Shown here piece by piece: positions 1-8,408 of a DNA stretch of 64,000 nt (position 1 is its first letter; the number at the start of each line of letters is the position of its first letter). The translations under genes and the position numbers were made by a program. The stretch comes from JACCYJ01 sp038198775 (GTDB lineage Bacteria; Actinomycetota; Actinomycetes; Propionibacteriales; Nocardioidaceae). Under the pieces are notes generated by a model that was not told where the DNA came from, did no database searches, and was given only the letters and a program-made list of their open reading frames with translations. Location of the stretch: contig JBBPZV010000006.1 in assembly GCA_038198775.1 (NCBI GenBank), positions 186,001-250,000 of the forward strand. The letters run 5' to 3'.

Positions 1-140
1 GCCGGGGGCGCCGCGGCGTACGCCGGCGGGAGAGGCTGGGAGGCGTACGGCTGCTGCCAAGACGGGTGCAGCGGGGGCGGCGGCGTGCCCCACTGCGATG
101 GCTCGGGCGGTCCGTCGCCACGCTGCGGTGATTCGGTCAC
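1..140 (-). CDS. N-terminal fragment of a proline-rich protein (partial at window start)
   Basis: Reading leftward from a GTG at 140-138, the frame stays open to the window edge and gives 46 residues that begin VTESPQRGDGPPEPSQWG. The fragment is rich in Pro, Tyr, Gln and Ala. A purine stretch (GGCGGG) lies directly upstream of the GTG. Cytoplasmic Pro/Tyr/Gln-rich tails like this commonly precede the membrane domain of small actinobacterial membrane proteins, but that domain would lie outside the window, so no function is assigned. Third codon positions are almost all G or C, which supports coding. The next gene to the right is transcribed in the same direction. Confidence 0.5.
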   Translation of the reverse strand, partial: MTESPQRGDGPPEPSQWGTPPPPLHPSWQQPYASQPLPPAYAAAPP

Positions 141-192
141 CCCGCCAGCCTACGACCGCCTCACCGACGATGACGGGAGCCGGTGATCGGCC

Positions 193-888
193 TCAGCGCC
201 ATCCCGTCACGACGTCGTGGACCTCGCTCAGCCGCCGGACCACGGCGTCGGGTTCGCCCACGCTGTGTCCGAGCTGGTCGGGAGGGATGTCGCTGTGCGG
301 CAGCCAGATCGTGCGCATCCCCGCCTGCTGTGCCCCCCAGATGTCGTCGAAGAGGCGGTCGCCGACGAAGACGCAACGGGCTGGGTCACTGATGCCGATC
401 GCCTCCCTGGCCGCGACGAAGGCCTGTTCGTGCGGCTTGGTCCACGCGATCTCGCTGGTGTAGACGGCACCGTCGATGACATCGAGGATTCCGTCCCGGG
501 CGAAGATCTCCTCGTGCCAGGCCCGAGGCCACACCGTGTTGGAGAGCACGCCGACCCGTATGCCGTCCGCACGAAGCGACGTGAGCAGCGGGCGCGCGTC
601 TGGGTCGGTCCGGGTCGCTGGTTCCCAGAACGCGCGGTACGCCACCGCGTGGTCGTCGCAGACGTCGAGGCCGGCCGCCGCGCAGATGTCGGCGAAGGTC
701 GCGCTGCTGTGGTGGTCACGGGCGTCGGCCCACACGTCGGTGGCGGCGGCCAGCAACGCGTCCGTGACCGCCTCGACGTCGTCCGGGACGACGACCGCGG
801 CCAAGGATCGCCACTCCTGCCGGTAGTCGATCGTGCGCCACGGGGTCAGCGTGCCGCCCCAGTCGAAGATGACGGCGTCAACGGCCAC
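193..888 (-). CDS. HAD-superfamily hydrolase with modified motif I
   Basis: 231-residue cytoplasmic HAD-like protein. Motif I is FDWGGTLT with the nucleophile Asp9. The second Asp normally found two residues later (DxD) is Gly11, which removes the usual general acid/base of HAD phosphatases. Motif II is LSNT (Ser116), motif III is Lys151 in WTKPHEQAF, and motif IV is VGDRLFDD (Asp177, Asp181/182). The cap would lie between residues 15 and 100. Its start overlaps the 3' end of proS by 11 bp, so the two are probably cotranscribed, proS first. The DWGGT form recurs in actinobacterial HAD proteins, so it looks like a subfamily trait and not decay. Substrate is unknown; phosphatase or dehalogenase-like activity is inference. 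Confidence 0.85.
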   Translation of the reverse strand: MAVDAVIFDWGGTLTPWRTIDYRQEWRSLAAVVVPDDVEAVTDALLAAATDVWADARDHHSSATFADICAAAGLDVCDDHAVAYRAFWEPATRTDPDARPLLTSLRADGIRVGVLSNTVWPRAWHEEIFARDGILDVIDGAVYTSEIAWTKPHEQAFVAAREAIGISDPARCVFVGDRLFDDIWGAQQAGMRTIWLPHSDIPPDQLGHSVGEPDAVVRRLSEVHDVVTGWR

Positions 889-2644
889 CGACGACCTCGA
901 CTAGGTGCGTCACGGCCTCGCTCGCCGGAACCGGTTCCCGCTGGCCGCTGCGCCGGTCCTGCACCTCGACCATGCCCTCCGCCAGCCCCTTGCCGACCAC
1001 GAGCAGTGTGGGGACCCCGATCAGCTCGGCGTCTTTGAACTTGACCCCGGGCGAGACCTTCCGCCGGTCGTCGTACAGGACGTCCACCCCACGATCGTCG
1101 AGCTCCGCGGCGATGCGGCTCGCCTCCTGGTAGACAGCCTCGTCCTTGCCGGTCGCCAGCAGGTGGACGTCGGCCGGGGCGACCTCGCGCGGCCAGATTA
1201 TGCCGGCCTCGTCGTGGGAGTTCTCCACGATGGCCGCCACCGCTCGGGAGACCCCGATCCCGTACGACCCCATCGTCACCGTCGTCAGCCGTCCCGACTC
1301 GTCCAGGACCCGCAGGTCGAGCGCCTCGGCGAACCGGCGCCCCAGCTGGAAGATGTGCCCCATCTCGATTCCCCGCGCGAGCACCATGGCACCCCCGTCG
1401 AGCGGACAGGCGTCGCCCTCTCGCACCTCTGCCGCCTCGATGGTGCCGTCCGGGGAGAAGTCGCGGCCGGCGACCAGGTCGATCACATGACTGCCGGCGA
1501 CGTCGGCCCCGGTGACCCATCGTGAACCGGTCACCACCCTCGGGTCAACAAGGTAGCGCACGCCCGACGCGTTGCCGGCCCCCAGGACGCCCGGACCGAG
1601 GTAGCCCCTGACCAGGGCGGGATGCGCGGCGAAGGCGTCGTTGTCGAAGGCCTCCACCTCGGCCGGCTCGACCTGCGCCTGCAGCCGCTTGAGATCGACC
1701 TCGCGGTCACCGGGCACCCCGATCGCCAACGGTTCACGGCGCCCGTCGGGGTGGGCGAGCGTGACCAGCACGTTCTTCAGCGTGTCAGCGGCGGTCCAGT
1801 CCCGGTCCTCGCGCGGGAACGCCGCTTGCAGGTGGTCGACCAGCGTCTCGATCGTGGGGGTCCCCGGCGTCTGCTCCGCGTGGGCGGCCGGAACGTCGTC
1901 GTAAGGCAACACCGCCGGCGCAGCCACCCGGACCGCCTCGACGTTGGCCGCGTAGTCGCAGCTCGTGCAGCGGACGTAGGTGTCCTCACCGTTGGCGGCG
2001 GTGGCAAGGAACTCCTCGCTGGCCGAGCCGCCCATTGCGCCCGACATCGCGGCGACGATCACGTACTCGAACCCGAGCCGGTCGAAGATCGCGACGTAGG
2101 CCCTGCGGTGTGCCTCGTACGAGGCGAGAAACGCCTCGTCGGACACGTCGAAGGAGTAGGAGTCCTTCATCACGAACTCGCGTCCGCGCAGCAGGCCGGC
2201 GCGCGGCCGCGGCTCGTCGCGGTACTTGGTCTGGATCTGGTACAGCGACAGCGGCAGGTCCTTGTACGAGGAGTAGAGGTCCTTGACCAGCAGCGTGAAC
2301 ATCTCCTCGTGCGTCGGCCCGAGCAGGTAGTCGGCGCCCTTGCGGTCCTTGAGCCGGAAGATGCTGTCGCCGTAGTCGGTCCACCGGTTGCTGGCCTGGT
2401 ACGGCTCACGCGGCAGCAGCGCCGGGAAGTGCACCTCCTGGGACCCGATCGCATCCATCTCCTCACGGATCACCCGCTCGATGTTGCGGAGCACCCGGTA
2501 TCCCAGCGGCAGCCAGCTGTAGACGCCGGGAGCGGCTCGCCGGATGTAGCCGGCACGCACCAGCAGCTGGTGGCTCGGAACCTCCGCGTCGGCCGGGTTG
2601 TCACGCAGCGTGCGTACGAACAGGCGCGACATCGCCCAGATCAC
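878..2644 (-). CDS. proS: prolyl-tRNA synthetase
   Basis: Charges tRNA-Pro with proline in the cytoplasm. The product is a class IIa synthetase of 588 residues. Visible are the N-terminal RTLRDNPADAEVPSHQLLVRAGYIRR segment in part, motif 2 (QTKYRDEPRPRAGLL), an insertion editing domain between motifs 2 and 3, motif 3 (MGSYGIGVSR) and an anticodon-binding C-terminus with SPGVKFKDAELIGVP. This is the bacterial-type enzyme with the INS editing domain. I place the start at GTG 2644 because GGAAGGAG lies 6 nt upstream and the resulting MIWAMSRLF matches the MITRMS-type N-terminus known from mycobacterial ProS. The internal ATG at 2632 is the alternative. The HAD hydrolase gene follows with an 11-bp overlap. 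Confidence 0.97.
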   Translation of the reverse strand: MIWAMSRLFVRTLRDNPADAEVPSHQLLVRAGYIRRAAPGVYSWLPLGYRVLRNIERVIREEMDAIGSQEVHFPALLPREPYQASNRWTDYGDSIFRLKDRKGADYLLGPTHEEMFTLLVKDLYSSYKDLPLSLYQIQTKYRDEPRPRAGLLRGREFVMKDSYSFDVSDEAFLASYEAHRRAYVAIFDRLGFEYVIVAAMSGAMGGSASEEFLATAANGEDTYVRCTSCDYAANVEAVRVAAPAVLPYDDVPAAHAEQTPGTPTIETLVDHLQAAFPREDRDWTAADTLKNVLVTLAHPDGRREPLAIGVPGDREVDLKRLQAQVEPAEVEAFDNDAFAAHPALVRGYLGPGVLGAGNASGVRYLVDPRVVTGSRWVTGADVAGSHVIDLVAGRDFSPDGTIEAAEVREGDACPLDGGAMVLARGIEMGHIFQLGRRFAEALDLRVLDESGRLTTVTMGSYGIGVSRAVAAIVENSHDEAGIIWPREVAPADVHLLATGKDEAVYQEASRIAAELDDRGVDVLYDDRRKVSPGVKFKDAELIGVPTLLVVGKGLAEGMVEVQDRRSGQREPVPASEAVTHLVEVVGGR

Positions 2645-2714
2645 GACCGCTCCTTCCGCCACGAGGCTGGCAGCGTATCCGCCGACCGACGTGGTGACCG
2701 CTGGTTATCCGCCG

Positions 2715-3929
2715 CTAGCTCGCCATGCGGAGCCCGTGGCGGCGGGCGCCGAGACTGAAGACGTCGGCGCGCACCTGCTGGACGGCCTCGCGCAGCGCCG
2801 GGCGAAGCGCCGGATCCGTGTCGGGGTCGCGCAGGGCGGCCGGGGCGTCGAGCACCCGCATCGGCGGGCCACCGGGGGCGTAGGGCGTGATCATCGTGGG
2901 GATGAAGCGCGCGCGCTTGACCGCGAAGGACCCGTCGCGCTGCTCGACGAAGGTGAAGCGGGCTGTTACGCCGCGGTAGGTGTCGGGAATCGACGGGGGC
3001 TGCTGGGCGACGAAGTTGCCCAGGCCGTACGCGACCCAGGTGCCGTGGACCACGTCGAACGGCTGCACGACGTGGGCATGGTGTCCGTACACAAGGTCGA
3101 TGTCCGGCGAGCGGGTGAGCGCCTTGACGACCCGAAGCTGCTGGGCGTTGGGCGCCGTCGTGTACTCCGTGCCGGCATGCAGCGCCACGAGCACGATCGA
3201 GGCGCCGTCGGCCCGGGCCCGGCGAGCGTCGCGCAGGACGTGGTGGACGTTGATCAGCGGAATCGACCACGGCGCCTGCGGGGGGATGGGGAAGCCGTTG
3301 GTGCCGTAGGCGTAGCTCAGCAGGGCCACGGTGACGCCCCCGACATCCATCAGCAGCGGCGTCCTGGCGTCGTGGCGGCTCTCCGCTGTGCCGGCGTGGG
3401 CGATGTCGTGGGAGTCCAGCATCGCCAGCGTGCGCTCCAGGCCGACCAGCCCCTGGTCGAGGCTGTGGTTCGACGCGGTCGTGCAGGCGTCGATGCCGGC
3501 CCAGGTGAGGCCGGGCAGCACCTGCGGAGGCACCGAGAAGACCGGGTAGTTCAAGAACGGGCCTCCCGGTCGCGCCAGTGGCGTCTCCAGATGGCAGATC
3601 GCGAGGTCGGCGCGGCGGTAGACCGGTCGCATGCTGGCGAACATGGGGCGGAAGTCCATGCCCGGCCGGCCGGCAGCCCTCGCGGCGACCTGAGCGGACT
3701 GCCAGACCCCGGTGTGCAACAAGACGTCGCCGGACATCACGACGGTGACCCGGCGCGGCTTGGACGGCGAGATCGGTGTCTGGTCCGCAGCCGATGGTGA
3801 GCCGGTGGGCGTCGTGCGCACGGCGGGACGCACCTCGGGTCCCGTCGAGGCACCCGTGCAGGCGCCGGCGAGCAGCACGGCGGCAACGGCGGCCACCAGG
3901 CTGCGACTCCGGGCGGGCGCAGCGCCCAT
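2715..3929 (-). CDS. CapA/PgsA-like lipoprotein (metallophosphoesterase fold)
   Basis: 404 residues. A signal peptide (residues 1-23) ends in LAGAC, giving a likely lipidated Cys24. A Pro/Ser/Thr-rich linker follows to about residue 60. The rest is a CapA-type domain: SGDVLLH (66-72), DLAICHLETPLA, TASNHSLDQG, VALHAGTEY and YGHHAHVVQPFD. The Asp/His/Asn pattern is that of the calcineurin-like fold of PGA_cap proteins (Bacillus CapA/PgsA, poly-gamma-glutamate synthesis or anchoring). No capB/capC partners are nearby, so a poly-glutamate role is doubtful. A cell-surface enzyme is the safer reading. Its ATG directly abuts the stop codon of the upstream GNAT gene, so the two are translationally linked. 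Confidence 0.85.
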   Translation of the reverse strand: MGAAPARSRSLVAAVAAVLLAGACTGASTGPEVRPAVRTTPTGSPSAADQTPISPSKPRRVTVVMSGDVLLHTGVWQSAQVAARAAGRPGMDFRPMFASMRPVYRRADLAICHLETPLARPGGPFLNYPVFSVPPQVLPGLTWAGIDACTTASNHSLDQGLVGLERTLAMLDSHDIAHAGTAESRHDARTPLLMDVGGVTVALLSYAYGTNGFPIPPQAPWSIPLINVHHVLRDARRARADGASIVLVALHAGTEYTTAPNAQQLRVVKALTRSPDIDLVYGHHAHVVQPFDVVHGTWVAYGLGNFVAQQPPSIPDTYRGVTARFTFVEQRDGSFAVKRARFIPTMITPYAPGGPPMRVLDAPAALRDPDTDPALRPALREAVQQVRADVFSLGARRHGLRMAS

Positions 3930-4772
3930 CTAGAAGAGCACCGTCATGAAGGTGGCACTGCGTACGAACCCGACGTGTTCGTACGCGCGGCGGGCGGCGA
4001 TGTTGTCGGCGTTGACGTACAACGTCACGACCGGCGCGATCTCGCGCAGCGCGACCGCGACGACCGTCGCCATCGCGGCCGCCGCCAGCCCCCGACCGCG
4101 GTGGTCCGGGTGGACGTAGACGCCCTGGATCTGGCAGGCGTGGGGGGTGGCGACTCCGACCTCGGCCTTGAAGACCACCCGTCCGTCCTCGATCCGGGCG
4201 AACGCCCAGCCGCGCGCGATGAGCTGCGCCACCCTGGCGCGGTAGTGAGCGGCACCGTCGACCTCGGGGGAGACACCCACCTCCTCGGTGAACATCGCGA
4301 CGCTCGCCGGGTATAGGAGGTCGAGCTCGTCGACGCCCACCCTCCGGACGGCAGGGTCCGGCCGCAGCAACGGCCGATCGCGCATCTGCAGGAACGGCTG
4401 GTCCGGGCGCACCGAGCGGGCACCGCCCCATTGCCCCTCGACGTGCTCCCACAGCGGTCCCACCGCGTCTTGCGGTCCCAGCATCGACGAGCACCGCCGC
4501 GGGTGCGCGGTCGCCTCCTCGGCGAAGGCGCGGACCGCAGGGGCCGTCGCCTCGACCGGCACGAGGTTGGCGCCGACGTGACAGGCCGACTCCAGTGCCG
4601 CGTCGGGGTGCCAGCCCCACATCTGCCCACCCAGCCGGCGCGCGTCCAGATCGGTCTCCCGCACCCTGGAGTCGACGAACACGTTCGTCACCGGATCCCG
4701 GGCGAGCAGGGCGCGGACCCGCGGCAGGTCGGCGGGACCGAGCCGTTGTACCCCGGGCGCGGTTCGCAGCAC
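3930..4772 (-). CDS. GNAT acetyltransferase with DUF4081 N-terminal domain
   Basis: 280 residues. The N-terminal half (LGPADLPRVRALLARDPV and onward) resembles the DUF4081 region found in front of many actinobacterial GNAT domains. The C-terminal half carries the acetyl-CoA loop in GVYVHPDHRGRGLAAAAM, followed by NADNIAARRAYEHVGF, the typical beta4-alpha3 and beta5-alpha4 elements. The acceptor is unknown. I chose GTG 4772 as start because GGAGGGAGGG sits 4 nt upstream; an upstream ATG at 4847 has no comparable site. It is the first gene of a two-gene unit with the CapA-like gene and is divergent from the LCP gene across 116 bp. Confidence 0.88.
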   Translation of the reverse strand: MLRTAPGVQRLGPADLPRVRALLARDPVTNVFVDSRVRETDLDARRLGGQMWGWHPDAALESACHVGANLVPVEATAPAVRAFAEEATAHPRRCSSMLGPQDAVGPLWEHVEGQWGGARSVRPDQPFLQMRDRPLLRPDPAVRRVGVDELDLLYPASVAMFTEEVGVSPEVDGAAHYRARVAQLIARGWAFARIEDGRVVFKAEVGVATPHACQIQGVYVHPDHRGRGLAAAAMATVVAVALREIAPVVTLYVNADNIAARRAYEHVGFVRSATFMTVLF

Positions 4773-4888
4773 GCCGCCCTCCCTCCGTGCGGTCTGAGTG
4801 CAGCGTAACCGGGGGTAACCGCCAACGGCTGCCGGGACGCGGCACACTTGGGACGGATGGTGCGACCAGCATGAGGTGGAGGCAAGCG

Positions 4889-6379
4889 ATGTCAGGGGCG
4901 GACCAGCCGATCGCGGGACGAGATTCGGCTGACCTGATGGGGGGCCGCCACCGTCTGGTCATCGAGCAGAGCGGACGACGTAGCGCCGGCTCGCTGCTCG
5001 CCGCGCTGGGGCTGACCGCTTCCGCAGCGGTGCTGCCGGGGGCGGCGTTCGTACTGCTGGGGCGGCGCCGGCTCGGCATTGCGGTGCTGGCCGCGTACGC
5101 CGTCGGCTTGGTCGCGCTGGTCTACGTCTTGCTCCGGCAGCGACCCGGGCTGCTGCGGTTGCTGGTGCAGTCCAGCTGGCTCACCGCCACCATCGTCGGC
5201 CTGGTGGTCGCCTTCGTGCTGTTGGCGCTGGTGATCGGCCTCAGCCACTACATGGCTCGGCCTCGGAACCTGGGCCGCTGGGAGGGGTTGTCGGCGACGC
5301 TGTTCGTGCTCGTGCTCTGTGCGGTCGTCGCCGTACCGTTCGCGGTCGGCATCCGCTACGCGGTGGCCCAGCAGGCGTTTCTCAGCGAGGTCTTCGTACC
5401 GGCCGCGCAGTCCCACAGCCCGACCCGGCCGCAGCACGTCACGGCCGCCGACCCCTGGCACGGGGCGGACCGGGTCAACGTCCTGCTGATCGGCGGAGAC
5501 GCCGGGCCGCAGCGCGTCGGGACGCGGACCGACTCGATGATCGTGGCGAGCGTCGACGTGCACACCGGCGACGTGGTGCTGTTCGGGCTGCCCCGCAACC
5601 TCGAGAAGGTGCCGTTTCCCAAGGGCACCCGGCTGCACCGGTTGTACCCACACGGGTTCACCGGTCCTGGCGACCCGCTGGAGTGGATGCTCAACGCCGT
5701 CTACCCCAACGTCCCGGCCCTGCACCCGGGCGTCCTCGGCAAGAGCGACAACGAGGGAGCCGACGCGCTGAAGCTCGCCGCCAGCGGCGCCTTGCACATC
5801 CCGATCGACTACTACGTGCTCGTGAACCTCTCCGGCTTCGTCCAGCTCGTCGACGCGATGGGTGGGGTGACCGTCAACGTCAACGAGCCGATCCCGATCG
5901 GTGGGATCACCGGCGTACGAGCGCCCGAGGGCTACCTCCAGCCAGGCCCGAACAAGCACCTGGACGGCTACCGCGCACTGTGGTTCGCGCGCGGACGGTA
6001 CGGCCTCGACGACTACGACCGGATGCGACGACAGCGCTGCTTGATGTCGGCGATCATCGACCGGGCCGACCCGATGACGCTGCTGACCCGGTACACGAGG
6101 ATCCTCGACGCCGGCCGGCAGATCCTGCAGACCGACATCCCCTCGGAGCTGCTGCCCGCCTTCGTGGACCTGGCACTGAAGGTCAAGGACGCCAAGATCC
6201 GCAGCCTGGTCTTCGCGCCCTCCGCCCACTTCAACCCCGCCGAACCCGACTTCCGTTGGATCCACCACCAGGTGCGCAAGGCGTTGCGGGGCACCGGTGG
6301 CAACGGGCACAAGCACCACCGTTCCCGCTCGCCCCTGCAGTCGCCGGCAGGTGCCTGCGCCTACCGCCCCGTCCAGTGA
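4889..6379 (+). CDS. LytR-CpsA-Psr (LCP) family cell-wall glycopolymer ligase
   Basis: 496 residues. Four predicted membrane helices lie in the first 150 residues (roughly 35-57, 61-82, 96-120, 128-150). An extracytoplasmic LCP domain follows from about residue 190: NVLLIGGDAG, RTDSMIVASVD, LFGLPRNLE, GGVTVNV and DYDRMRRQRCL. The conserved RTDS and PRN motifs supply the Arg/Asp residues that bind polyprenyl pyrophosphate. LCP proteins transfer polyprenyl-linked polymers such as arabinogalactan or teichoic acids to peptidoglycan. Four N-terminal helices instead of one is a known actinobacterial variant. The ATG at 4889 has GGTGGAGG about 6 nt upstream; ATG 4871 in the same frame is the alternative. 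The gene ends convergent with the MBL-fold gene 32 bp away. Confidence 0.93.
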   Translation: MSGADQPIAGRDSADLMGGRHRLVIEQSGRRSAGSLLAALGLTASAAVLPGAAFVLLGRRRLGIAVLAAYAVGLVALVYVLLRQRPGLLRLLVQSSWLTATIVGLVVAFVLLALVIGLSHYMARPRNLGRWEGLSATLFVLVLCAVVAVPFAVGIRYAVAQQAFLSEVFVPAAQSHSPTRPQHVTAADPWHGADRVNVLLIGGDAGPQRVGTRTDSMIVASVDVHTGDVVLFGLPRNLEKVPFPKGTRLHRLYPHGFTGPGDPLEWMLNAVYPNVPALHPGVLGKSDNEGADALKLAASGALHIPIDYYVLVNLSGFVQLVDAMGGVTVNVNEPIPIGGITGVRAPEGYLQPGPNKHLDGYRALWFARGRYGLDDYDRMRRQRCLMSAIIDRADPMTLLTRYTRILDAGRQILQTDIPSELLPAFVDLALKVKDAKIRSLVFAPSAHFNPAEPDFRWIHHQVRKALRGTGGNGHKHHRSRSPLQSPAGACAYRPVQ

Positions 6380-6411
6380 CCGGGCGTTCAATGCGCCGGT
6401 GCCGAGACGGC

Positions 6412-7239
6412 CTAGGGTTGCGTCAGGTGGTCGAAGTCACCCCGCACCCAGGCGAGGTAGCGGTCCGCGGACCGGCGTACCCAGGTTGCTGCGTCGGCGG
6501 CCACCCGCCCGCCGAAGTTGTCGTAGAGCCGGTCGAAGTCCAGCTCGACGACTCGCCTCGTGAGCGCCTCGACCGCAGCGGCCGAGAGCGGGATCTTGTT
6601 GGGGTAGCTCCGCATGAACGAGACCCAGCGCTCGTCCGGTGTCCCCGCCACCGTGTCACCGCTCAACAGCACGCCACGGCCGTCCGCGCCGGTGAAGTGG
6701 GCGACCGCGCTGCCGGCGAAGTGACCGCCGATCCGGTGCAAGGTGACACCGGGCAGCACCTGCGTCGGTCCCTCCCAGCTGCGGATCACCGGGTCGTCGC
6801 GCTGCACCCACCCGCGGTCGGCGGCGCTGACGTACACCGGTGCTCCGCCGAACCGGCGGGACCACTCGACCTGGGCTCCGAACATGTGGGGATGGCTGGA
6901 CGCCACCGCTGCCACCCCCCCGACCCGGTCGAGCGCCGCGACCAGCGCATCGTCGACGTACCCGGTGGGGTCCCACAACAAGCCGCCGGCCGGTGTCCGG
7001 ACCAGCAGCGCGCGCTGCCCGATGCCGACCTGGGGCGCGATCGAGACACCGAGCAGCCCGGGCTCGACCTCGCCCAGCGAACCGGCTCTGCCCTCGGCCG
7101 ACAGCTCCGCCAGCGTGGTCCAGCGTTGCCCGCACGGCAGGACGTACTGGCGTTCGTCGCTGCAGATCGGGCAGGTCGCCGGTGGTGTCTCGCTCTCGGG
7201 TTGCTCGACGGCGCAGGTACGGCAGATCCAGGCGGTCAA
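6412..7239 (-). CDS. metallo-beta-lactamase-fold protein with N-terminal zinc ribbon and incomplete metal site
   Basis: 275 residues. The N-terminus holds paired CxxC motifs (ICRTC and CPIC, residues about 5-26), a rubredoxin-like zinc knuckle. The MBL domain follows. Its first motif reads SHPHMFGA, keeping H-x-H but lacking the Asp-His of HxHxDH. A later His (GGHFAG) and the bridging Asp (LSGDTV) are kept. The second metal site therefore looks incomplete. This arrangement, including the EERQYV-type linker and WVSFMRSYPN block, belongs to a widespread uncharacterised family. Start is TTG 7239, 10 bp after the ispG stop, with GAGGCGGG upstream. Probably expressed with rip1-ispG. Substrate unknown. 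Confidence 0.8.
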   Translation of the reverse strand: MTAWICRTCAVEQPESETPPATCPICSDERQYVLPCGQRWTTLAELSAEGRAGSLGEVEPGLLGVSIAPQVGIGQRALLVRTPAGGLLWDPTGYVDDALVAALDRVGGVAAVASSHPHMFGAQVEWSRRFGGAPVYVSAADRGWVQRDDPVIRSWEGPTQVLPGVTLHRIGGHFAGSAVAHFTGADGRGVLLSGDTVAGTPDERWVSFMRSYPNKIPLSAAAVEALTRRVVELDFDRLYDNFGGRVAADAATWVRRSADRYLAWVRGDFDHLTQP

Positions 7240-7249
7240 GGCGCCCGCC

Positions 7250-8398
7250 TCAGCCGACCGAGACGGTCGGAGGACCCTCGGCCGGACCCAGCTCGTCGGA
7301 GAGCCGCATCGCCTCGTCGATCAGCGTCTCGACGATCTGCGACTCCGGAACGGTCTTGATCACCTCGCCGCGCACGAAGATCTGCCCCTTGCCGTTGCCG
7401 GACGCCACCCCCAGGTCGGCCTCGCGGGCCTCCCCCGGTCCGTTCACCACACAGCCCATCACCGCGACCCGGAGCGGCACCTCCAGGCCTTCGAGCCCGG
7501 CGGTGACCTCGTCGGCAAGCTTGTAGACGTCGACCTGGGCGCGCCCGCACGAGGGACAGGAGACGATCTCGAGCTTGCGCGGCCTCAGGTTCAGCGACTG
7601 CAGGATCTGCAGCCCGACCTTGACCTCCTCGACCGGCGGTGCCGAGAGCGACACCCGGATCGTGTCTCCGATGCCCCGGCTCAGCAGCGCGCCGAATGCC
7701 ACCGCGGACTTGATCGTGCCCTGGAACGCCGGGCCGGCCTCGGTCACCCCGAGGTGCAGCGGCCAGTCGCCGCGCTCGGCGAGCAGCTGGTACGCCTGCA
7801 CCATCACGACCGGGTCGTGGTGCTTGACCGAGATCTTGAAGTCGCGGAAGCCGTGCTCCTCGAACAGCGACGCCTCCCACACCGCCGACTCGACCAGCGC
7901 CTCGGGCGTCGCCTTGCCGTGCTTGGCCAGCAGCCGCTTGTCCAACGAGCCGGCGTTGACGCCGATCCGGATCGACACGCCGGCGTCTCGCGCCGCGGCG
8001 GCGATCTGCTTGACCTGGTCGTCGAACGCGCGGATGTTGCCGGGGTTGACGCGGACGGCGGCACATCCGGCGTCGATCGCGGCGAAGACGTACCTCGGCT
8101 GGAAGTGGATGTCGGCGATCACCGGGATCTGGCTCTTGCGGGCGATCGCGGGCAGCGCCTCGGCGTCGTCCTGGCTCGGGCACGCGACGCGCACGATGTC
8201 GCAGCCGGTCGCGGTCAGCTCGGCGATCTGCTGCAAGGTGGCGTCGACGTCGGTGGTCGGTGTCGTGGTCATCGACTGGACCGAGACGGGGGCGTCGCCG
8301 CCGACGAGCACCTTGCCCACCCGGATCTGGCGGCTGCGCCGGCGCTCGGCCAGGGTGGGTGGCGGTGCCGCGGGCATGCCCAGGTCGATGGCGGTCAC
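7250..8398 (-). CDS. ispG: 4-hydroxy-3-methylbut-2-enyl diphosphate synthase
   Basis: 382 residues. Converts methylerythritol cyclodiphosphate to HMBPP, the penultimate step of the MEP isoprenoid pathway. A TIM-barrel N-terminal domain is followed by an iron-sulfur domain whose 4Fe-4S ligands are Cys281 and Cys284 (SCPSCGR) and Cys316 (VMGCVVNGPGEA), with Glu323 completing the cluster as in known IspG. The start is a GTG, 10 bp after the stop of rip1. ATG eight codons in is an alternative. Together with dxr two genes upstream this is the standard actinobacterial dxr-rip1-ispG order. Confidence 0.98.
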   Translation of the reverse strand: MTAIDLGMPAAPPPTLAERRRSRQIRVGKVLVGGDAPVSVQSMTTTPTTDVDATLQQIAELTATGCDIVRVACPSQDDAEALPAIARKSQIPVIADIHFQPRYVFAAIDAGCAAVRVNPGNIRAFDDQVKQIAAAARDAGVSIRIGVNAGSLDKRLLAKHGKATPEALVESAVWEASLFEEHGFRDFKISVKHHDPVVMVQAYQLLAERGDWPLHLGVTEAGPAFQGTIKSAVAFGALLSRGIGDTIRVSLSAPPVEEVKVGLQILQSLNLRPRKLEIVSCPSCGRAQVDVYKLADEVTAGLEGLEVPLRVAVMGCVVNGPGEAREADLGVASGNGKGQIFVRGEVIKTVPESQIVETLIDEAMRLSDELGPAEGPPTVSVG

Positions 8399-8408
8399 GG
8401 CAGCTCGC

